Of a stretch of DNA of 64,000 nucleotides, positions 59,262-64,000 are shown piece by piece. Under the pieces are notes generated by a model. That model ran no database searches and was not told the DNA's origin. It saw only the letters and a list, made by a program, of their open reading frames with translations. Positions within the stretch are counted from its first letter, which is position 1. Each line of letters starts with the position of its first letter. The stretch is from Gammaproteobacteria bacterium HGW-Gammaproteobacteria-13 (GTDB lineage Bacteria; Pseudomonadota; Gammaproteobacteria; Pseudomonadales; Pseudomonadaceae): positions 124,001-188,000 of the forward strand of contig PGZH01000008.1 in the NCBI GenBank assembly GCA_002840155.1, in the 5' to 3' direction. Made by a program: the position numbers and the translations under genes.

Positions 59262-59798
59262 CTAGCGAGTAGCGGCCAGATAACGCTGCAAGGCCGCCAG
59301 CGAATCGGGGCAATAGGGCAGGTGCTGCGTCTCGGCCAGTGCTTCGTCGATGGAGATAAAGCGCGCCTCCAGCACTTCCTCCGGCTGCAAGCGCAGCGGC
59401 GCATCGGACACCGCCGAATAAGCCATACACCACAGGCGGCTTTCCGGCGCGTCGTAAAGAAAATGCGCATGTTCGACCAGCGGCGCATCTTCGATACCCA
59501 GCTCTTCAGCCAGCTCGCGCGCCGCGGACTCGGCATAGCTCTCGCCTTCCAGCACCATGCCGCCGGCCGCCACATCCCAGTAACCGGGATACAGCGCCTT
59601 GCTCAGGGTGCGGCGATGCACGCAGAGCAGCCCGGCGCTGTTGAACAGCAGAATATAGGTGCCGCGCCCAAGCAGATGCCGCGCGCGCAGCTCGCTGCGC
59701 AACACACCGCCGAGCAGACGATCTTCCTCGTCGACCCAGGCGATGCGCTCAGCATCGGAGGCGGCGCGGTGCGCCACCTCGGCTTCGGACCAGGCCAC
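59262..59798 (-). CDS. Nudix hydrolase (YfcD-like)
   Basis: A 178-residue Nudix protein. The Nudix box is complete (GGMVLEGESYAESAARELAEELG: Gly, Glu, REL and EE at the right spacing, residues 79-101). The IDI-like N-terminus (WVDEEDRLLGGVLRSELRARHLLGRG) marks the YfcD/isopentenyl-isomerase-like branch. The substrate is unknown. It lies 3 bp downstream of the DUF2333 gene, probably one transcript. Confidence 0.9.
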   Translation of the reverse strand: MAWSEAEVAHRAASDAERIAWVDEEDRLLGGVLRSELRARHLLGRGTYILLFNSAGLLCVHRRTLSKALYPGYWDVAAGGMVLEGESYAESAARELAEELGIEDAPLVEHAHFLYDAPESRLWCMAYSAVSDAPLRLQPEEVLEARFISIDEALAETQHLPYCPDSLAALQRYLAATR

Positions 59799-59801
59799 CG
59801 C

Positions 59802-60875
59802 TTAACCCTGCGACAGCAGTTGGCGCAGGTCGATCAGCCCGGCATTGGCGCGCGAGATGTAGTTGGCCATCACCAACGAGTGGTTGGCCAGCAGGCCATA
59901 ACCGCTGCCGTTGAGGATCATCGGGCTCCACAGCGGCTCCTGCGCGGCCTCCAGCTCACGGATGATCTGGCGCACGCTGACAGTGGCGTTCTTCTTCGCC
60001 AGCACATCGGCGAAATCCACCTCGATGGCGCGCAGCAAATGGGCCAGCGCCCAGGCCTGGCCACGGGCTTCATAGAACACGTTGTCGATCTGCAGCCACG
60101 GCGTTTCGTAGTTCACGCCCTCGATAAAGTCGACCTGGGCCACGCTCTCGGCCAGCGCGGGGTCGACCACTGCAGTATTCAAGCGCACCTGACCAACACT
60201 GGCCGACAGGCGCTGCGACAGTGAACCCAGACGCGTGGCGGCATCGCCTAGCCAGTTGTTCAGGTTGTCGGCGCGGGTATAGAACTGCGCATTGGACTGA
60301 CTCGGGTCGGCAAGGCGAGCCAGGTAGCGATCCAGCGACTTGATACCTTCGGCGTATTCGGCCTCGGAGGCCGGCAGCGCCCAGCTCTTGTTGTCGAAGT
60401 GAAAGCGCGGCTCAGCTTTAGCCAAGTCAGGGTCTTCAGTGGATTGCGACTGCGAGCGGGTGAAGTCCTTGCGCAGCGCGCGGGACATATCACGCACCTG
60501 CACCAGCACGCCAAACTCCCAGCTCGGCATATTGTCGAGCCACAGGCCCGGCGGCGCCAGGTCGTTGGACAGGTAACCGCCCGGTTTGTCGAGCAAGGTG
60601 TTGGCCACTTGCTTGAGGGTTTCCGCAGTGGTGTAACCATTCACCAGCTTGTGTCCGCGCGCCTGGGAAGCCGCCTCGGCGCGCTGCTGCACGGAGAATT
60701 GCGCCGGTTCCTGACTCCAGTACCAACCGACCACCAGCGCCACAACCAAGTAAAGCCCGAGCAGACCAGCAGCCGTACGGACGGCCAGGCTTCCCGTCGA
60801 TTTACTCTGTGAGGCGGTGGCGGCACCTGCCGCGCTATCACGCGTTTCGGCAGTTCGATTCTTCCAATCCAGCAT
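59802..60875 (-). CDS. DUF2333 inner-membrane protein
   Basis: A 357-residue protein with a polar cytoplasmic N-terminus, one membrane helix (TAAGLLGLYLVVALVVGWYW, near residues 34-53) and a large periplasmic helical domain. Family markers are PGGYLSNDLAPPGLWLDNMPSWEFG and SPMILNGSGYGLLANHSLVMA. DUF2333 has no assigned function that I know. Gene order with nudix and gcbA is conserved in Pseudomonas. Confidence 0.9.
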   Translation of the reverse strand: MLDWKNRTAETRDSAAGAATASQSKSTGSLAVRTAAGLLGLYLVVALVVGWYWSQEPAQFSVQQRAEAASQARGHKLVNGYTTAETLKQVANTLLDKPGGYLSNDLAPPGLWLDNMPSWEFGVLVQVRDMSRALRKDFTRSQSQSTEDPDLAKAEPRFHFDNKSWALPASEAEYAEGIKSLDRYLARLADPSQSNAQFYTRADNLNNWLGDAATRLGSLSQRLSASVGQVRLNTAVVDPALAESVAQVDFIEGVNYETPWLQIDNVFYEARGQAWALAHLLRAIEVDFADVLAKKNATVSVRQIIRELEAAQEPLWSPMILNGSGYGLLANHSLVMANYISRANAGLIDLRQLLSQG

Positions 60876-61183
60876 GGCAATGTCCTTTTGTTACCCAAGT
60901 AGCAAGCTCGCGACCGGACTGCACAACCCGGTGACTGTTGGTTCGACCACAACCCTCAAGCAGGGTTGCGCAACTGCCTTGCACTATAAGGGAAGCGCGA
61001 CCGACTGCGCAGCGGCGAACGGCAAACTTAGCGCCGGTTAAGCCGATTACGTATCTGTGATGCCATAGACAGAAGGCCGACGCCAATAGATCGACGGCAC
61101 TCGCAATATTTCAAACGAGTGTTAGCATTGCTAGCACTAAGCCATCATCCGCAGCCCTGCGCTGCGCCAATCGAAACCGGGCC
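60876..61183. other. 308-bp divergent promoter region of DUF2333 and gcbA
   Basis: Holds the promoters of both genes. A near-perfect dyad AGTGTTAGC-ATT-GCTAGCACT (61118-61138) lies 46 bp before the gcbA start, and its core includes a -10-like TAGCAT. No coding frame seen. Confidence 0.5.
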
Positions 61184-62803
61184 ATGATCGAGCAAGAAGA
61201 CCCCAGCCGCGACCGCCTCAAGCAGCACTTCGCCCAGCGCGTGATCAATCAGGCGCGTCAGGTATTGGAAGTCTGGCAGCGCCTGCAGCGCAGTGAGTGG
61301 AACGAAGCGGGCATGGGTGAACTGCGCGAGGCAACGGAATTGCTGCAACGCTATGCCGAGCGCTTCGATCAGGCCGAGCACAGCCAGCTGGCCCAGGAAA
61401 TCGACAGCTGCCTGCAACTGGTGGCCGACAACCGTGGCCGCCTCAATAGCGAACTGATCAGCCAGCTCAACCAGCTGCTGCAGCGCCTGTCACGCACCGG
61501 CCTGCGCCACGGCGACCGTTTTGAGCAAACCGTGCTGCCACCGCTGCGCAAACCGGTGTACCTGGCGCTGCAGCATCTGGAGCGCGCCGAACAGCTGGTG
61601 CAGCGCCTGGAATTCTTCGGCATGAACGCCATCGCTCTGGACAGCGCCAATGCGTTTCGCAACGCCATGCGCGAGCGCCACCCGGCGGCGATTCTGATGG
61701 AAGTCGACTTCTCCGGCCCAGGTTGCGGCCTGCTCCTGGCGAAAAGTGTGCAGGAAGGCCTGGAGCACCAGATTCCGCTGCTGTTCTTCAGCCCGGAAGA
61801 CACCGACACCATGACCCGCCTGTCAGCCGTGCGCGCCGGTGGCCAGGAGTTCTTCACCGGTAGCCTGGATGCCTCGAACCTGTTCGAGCGCATCGAAGTG
61901 CTGACCAACGTCTCGCAGTACGAGCCTTACAAGGTGCTGATCATTGACGATTCGCGGGCCCAGGCCACGCACACCGAGCGCGTGCTCAACAGCGCCGGCA
62001 TCGTCACCCGCACCCTGATCGAGCCGATCCAGGCCATGAGCCATCTGGCCGATTTTCAGCCGGACCTGATCATCCTCGACATGTACATGCCCGAGTGCAA
62101 CGGCCCGGAACTGGCCCAGGTGATCCGCCACAACGACCGCTATGTCAGCGTGCCGATCATCTACCTGTCTGCCGAAGACGACCTGGACAAGCAGCTCGAC
62201 GCCATGAGCGAAGGCGGTGACGACTTCCTCACCAAACCGATCAAGCCACGCCATCTGATCGCCACCGTGCGCAACCGCGCTGCCCGCGCGCGCAGCCTCA
62301 AGGCACGAATGGTGCGTGACAGCCTGACCGGGCTGTACAACCACACCCACACCCTGCAATTGCTCGAAGACGCACGCTTTCGCGCCGAGCGCGACGGCCA
62401 GCCGCTGAGCTTTGCGATGATCGACATCGACTTCTTCAAGAAGGTCAACGACACCTACGGCCACCCCATGGGCGACCGGGTGATCAAAAGCCTGGCGCTG
62501 TTTCTCAAGCAGCGCCTGCGCAAGAGCGACCATATCGGCCGTTACGGCGGTGAAGAGTTTGCTGTGGTGATGCCCGACACCGACGCCGAGTCGGCGCGCC
62601 GAGTGCTCGACGAAATCCGCCAGCGTTTCGCCGAAATCCAATATTCGGCGCAGCCCCATGACCTGTCCTGCACCTTCAGCTGCGGCATCGCCCAACTGGC
62701 GCCGCAACTGGACGGCAAACTGCTCTCGCAACAGGCCGACCAGGCCCTGTATGTGGCCAAGCACGGCGGGCGCAACCAGGTGGCGATCTACCAGGGCGAG
62801 TGA
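61184..62803 (+). CDS. gcbA: GcbA: response-regulator diguanylate cyclase
   Basis: A 539-residue protein. The N-terminal part (1-240) includes a degenerate receiver-like domain (ILMEVDFSGPGCGLLLAKS). A second REC domain (about 248-365) has the acidic pair IDDS, phospho-Asp in IILDMYMP and Lys in LTKPI. The C-terminal GGDEF domain has the active motif GGEEF (455-459) and a complete RxxD inhibitory site (RKSD, 446-449). It therefore should make c-di-GMP with product control. In P. aeruginosa and P. fluorescens GcbA promotes early biofilm attachment and affects dispersal. The chemoreceptor gene follows, as there. Confidence 0.9.
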   Translation: MIEQEDPSRDRLKQHFAQRVINQARQVLEVWQRLQRSEWNEAGMGELREATELLQRYAERFDQAEHSQLAQEIDSCLQLVADNRGRLNSELISQLNQLLQRLSRTGLRHGDRFEQTVLPPLRKPVYLALQHLERAEQLVQRLEFFGMNAIALDSANAFRNAMRERHPAAILMEVDFSGPGCGLLLAKSVQEGLEHQIPLLFFSPEDTDTMTRLSAVRAGGQEFFTGSLDASNLFERIEVLTNVSQYEPYKVLIIDDSRAQATHTERVLNSAGIVTRTLIEPIQAMSHLADFQPDLIILDMYMPECNGPELAQVIRHNDRYVSVPIIYLSAEDDLDKQLDAMSEGGDDFLTKPIKPRHLIATVRNRAARARSLKARMVRDSLTGLYNHTHTLQLLEDARFRAERDGQPLSFAMIDIDFFKKVNDTYGHPMGDRVIKSLALFLKQRLRKSDHIGRYGGEEFAVVMPDTDAESARRVLDEIRQRFAEIQYSAQPHDLSCTFSCGIAQLAPQLDGKLLSQQADQALYVAKHGGRNQVAIYQGE

Positions 62804-62971
62804 GGCTCGCCCTGGTGCACTTGAGCCATCGCCACTGCCAACCATTCGGCAGAAAACTGTGACGCAGTCGTCGTCATATTACGGTCACGAAAAAGCAATA
62901 AATTCTGAGGCTTAGCTGCCGCCCTGACGCATCCGTCGGCGGCCGGAACCGTTCGTAGTCGGTCGAGCCCT

Positions 62972-64000
62972 ATGCGCCTGAAATCCCTTACCAACCTCAA
63001 TACCCTGCTGCTGGTCACCGTTTGCGTGGCCCTGGCCGTTACCCTCTGGTGGTCGCAACGCGCCCTGGAACGCCCTTATCTGCTGATGGCGCGCTACCTG
63101 AGCCTGTCCCAGCAATTCCAGGGCGAAGCCGCGCAGAACATCAGCGCCTATTTGGAAAGCGGCGACGCCCTGCGCCACAGCGCTGCCCTGCAATCGCTGG
63201 ACAGCCTCGAACAGGCCATGGCTGAACTGCCCACGCAATTGGCGGCCAACCTGCGCCCCAGCCTCGCCGAACTCAAAGCCTTTAGCGCCAACGAGCTACT
63301 GGCCGCTGGCAAACTATCGGGTGACCCGCAGGGTCTGCTTTTGCAGGCCGAACGGGAAATAGATGGCACCCTTGAGCAACTCGCGCAGTACGCCGACAGC
63401 GGCGCCGCCGACAACTATCGCCGCCCACTGCTTATCGCGGCGCGCCACCTCACCCGCCTGGCCCATGCCCGCGACAAGCTGGTGCGCAGCGGCCGCAGCG
63501 AGCTGGCCAGTGAGGTCGAGCGCGAACTGGCAGCCCTGAGCAAACAAGCGCAGGCGCTTGGCGATTTGCCGCTGCTCGGCGTAGCCGACGCCAGCCAGTC
63601 GTCCAGCGACTCGTTTGCCGACCTGCTGGGGCTGGATGCCAGCAGCGAGAGCAGCCAGGCCGAAGACCGTGGCATTGCCCTCAAACGCGACCTGACCAAC
63701 CTGATCAGCCGCTACCCGGCCGAGCTGCAGCGCACCCGCAGCCTGATCGAACAACGCAGCACCCTGGCCAACAGCACGCGCACGCAGATCGATCAGGTGC
63801 AGCAGGCGCTGGCCGCGCTGGAACCCTTGGTGCGCGCCGAGCACGGGCGTATCCAGGGCGAAGTGCAGCTGATCCTCGGTCTGATGATCGGCCTGATTCT
63901 GCTGATTGCGTTGATCATCGACACCATCCAGCGCCGCCTCACCCGTGTGCTTGAACGCCTGGTGCCAGCCCTGTCGGCATGGGCCGCCGGCGACTTCGCC
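62972..64000 (+). CDS. methyl-accepting chemotaxis protein, 5' part (CtpL-like)
   Basis: The first 343 codons of a membrane chemoreceptor, open to the right edge. A first membrane helix (about 11-28, LNTLLLVTVCVALAVTLW), a helical periplasmic ligand-binding region (30-285) and a second helix (about 290-310, LILGLMIGLILLIALIID) lead into a HAMP domain (RRLTRVLERLVPALSAWAAGDFA). From its place after gcbA it corresponds to P. aeruginosa CtpL, a phosphate-related chemoreceptor; the signalling domain is beyond the window. There is no strong ribosome-binding site. Confidence 0.85.
   Translation, partial: MRLKSLTNLNTLLLVTVCVALAVTLWWSQRALERPYLLMARYLSLSQQFQGEAAQNISAYLESGDALRHSAALQSLDSLEQAMAELPTQLAANLRPSLAELKAFSANELLAAGKLSGDPQGLLLQAEREIDGTLEQLAQYADSGAADNYRRPLLIAARHLTRLAHARDKLVRSGRSELASEVERELAALSKQAQALGDLPLLGVADASQSSSDSFADLLGLDASSESSQAEDRGIALKRDLTNLISRYPAELQRTRSLIEQRSTLANSTRTQIDQVQQALAALEPLVRAEHGRIQGEVQLILGLMIGLILLIALIIDTIQRRLTRVLERLVPALSAWAAGDFA

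Overview
The window is chromosomal DNA from a Pseudomonas species. It is GC-rich and densely coding, and almost every protein is recognisable as a Pseudomonas family: rplU-ispB, FklB, the Lon-like protease, EttA, MorA, GlyA, MapZ, RadA, MscL, CioAB, SpeA and GcbA. From memory, several blocks keep the gene order of the P. aeruginosa chromosome (rplU to the Lon-like protease; morA-glyA-mapZ-radA-mscL-rlmG; speA-sui1-nudix-DUF2333-gcbA-chemoreceptor). They are joined in a different arrangement, so this is another species of the genus. I saw no prophage, integrase, CRISPR array, tRNA or rRNA.

Layout. 0-12 kb holds the start of rplU, ispB, a small Fur-box gene, FKBP isomerase, an iron-sulfur photolyase coupled to a 48-residue zinc-ribbon protein, small conserved genes, a Lon-like protease, a Kef-type antiporter and ettA. 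12-23 kb holds morA (diguanylate cyclase/phosphodiesterase), glyA, mapZ (PilZ adaptor), radA, two YdcH-like genes, an EAL phosphodiesterase, mscL and a CNNM/CBS protein. 23-29.4 kb holds a ferredoxin-NADP reductase, an orphan TRAP binding protein, rlmG and the cyanide-insensitive oxidase cioAB, with a 47-residue DUF2474 gene behind it. 29.6-35.7 kb is a five-gene molybdenum hydroxylase operon (two catalytic subunits, triheme cytochrome c, XdhC, MocA). 36-46 kb holds an MFS transporter, a DJ-1 protein, a purine permease, trmA, a zinc peptidase, a RIO kinase and a LysR/oxidoreductase locus bracketed by two DUF2218 paralogues. 46-52.1 kb is a three-gene signalling operon: a periplasmic binding protein, a BvgS-like hybrid kinase and a response regulator with a degenerate HD-GYP domain. 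52-64 kb holds ada, a divergent thiolase/high-molecular-weight FabG pair, speA, sui1, nudix, DUF2333, gcbA and the start of a chemoreceptor.

Two themes stand out. The first is cyclic-di-GMP: MorA, MapZ, the EAL protein, the degenerate HD-GYP regulator and GcbA all lie here. The second is a dense set of small non-coding repeats: REP-like palindromes, two copies of a GTAGGGTGGAT element, and a repeat of about 150-250 bp found between cioB and the DUF2474 gene, between thiolase and fabG, and as a possible remnant before the hybrid kinase. The clearest new structure is a 141-bp MITE-like element with 18-bp inverted ends and a 12-bp target duplication, inserted exactly in the loop of the glyA terminator.
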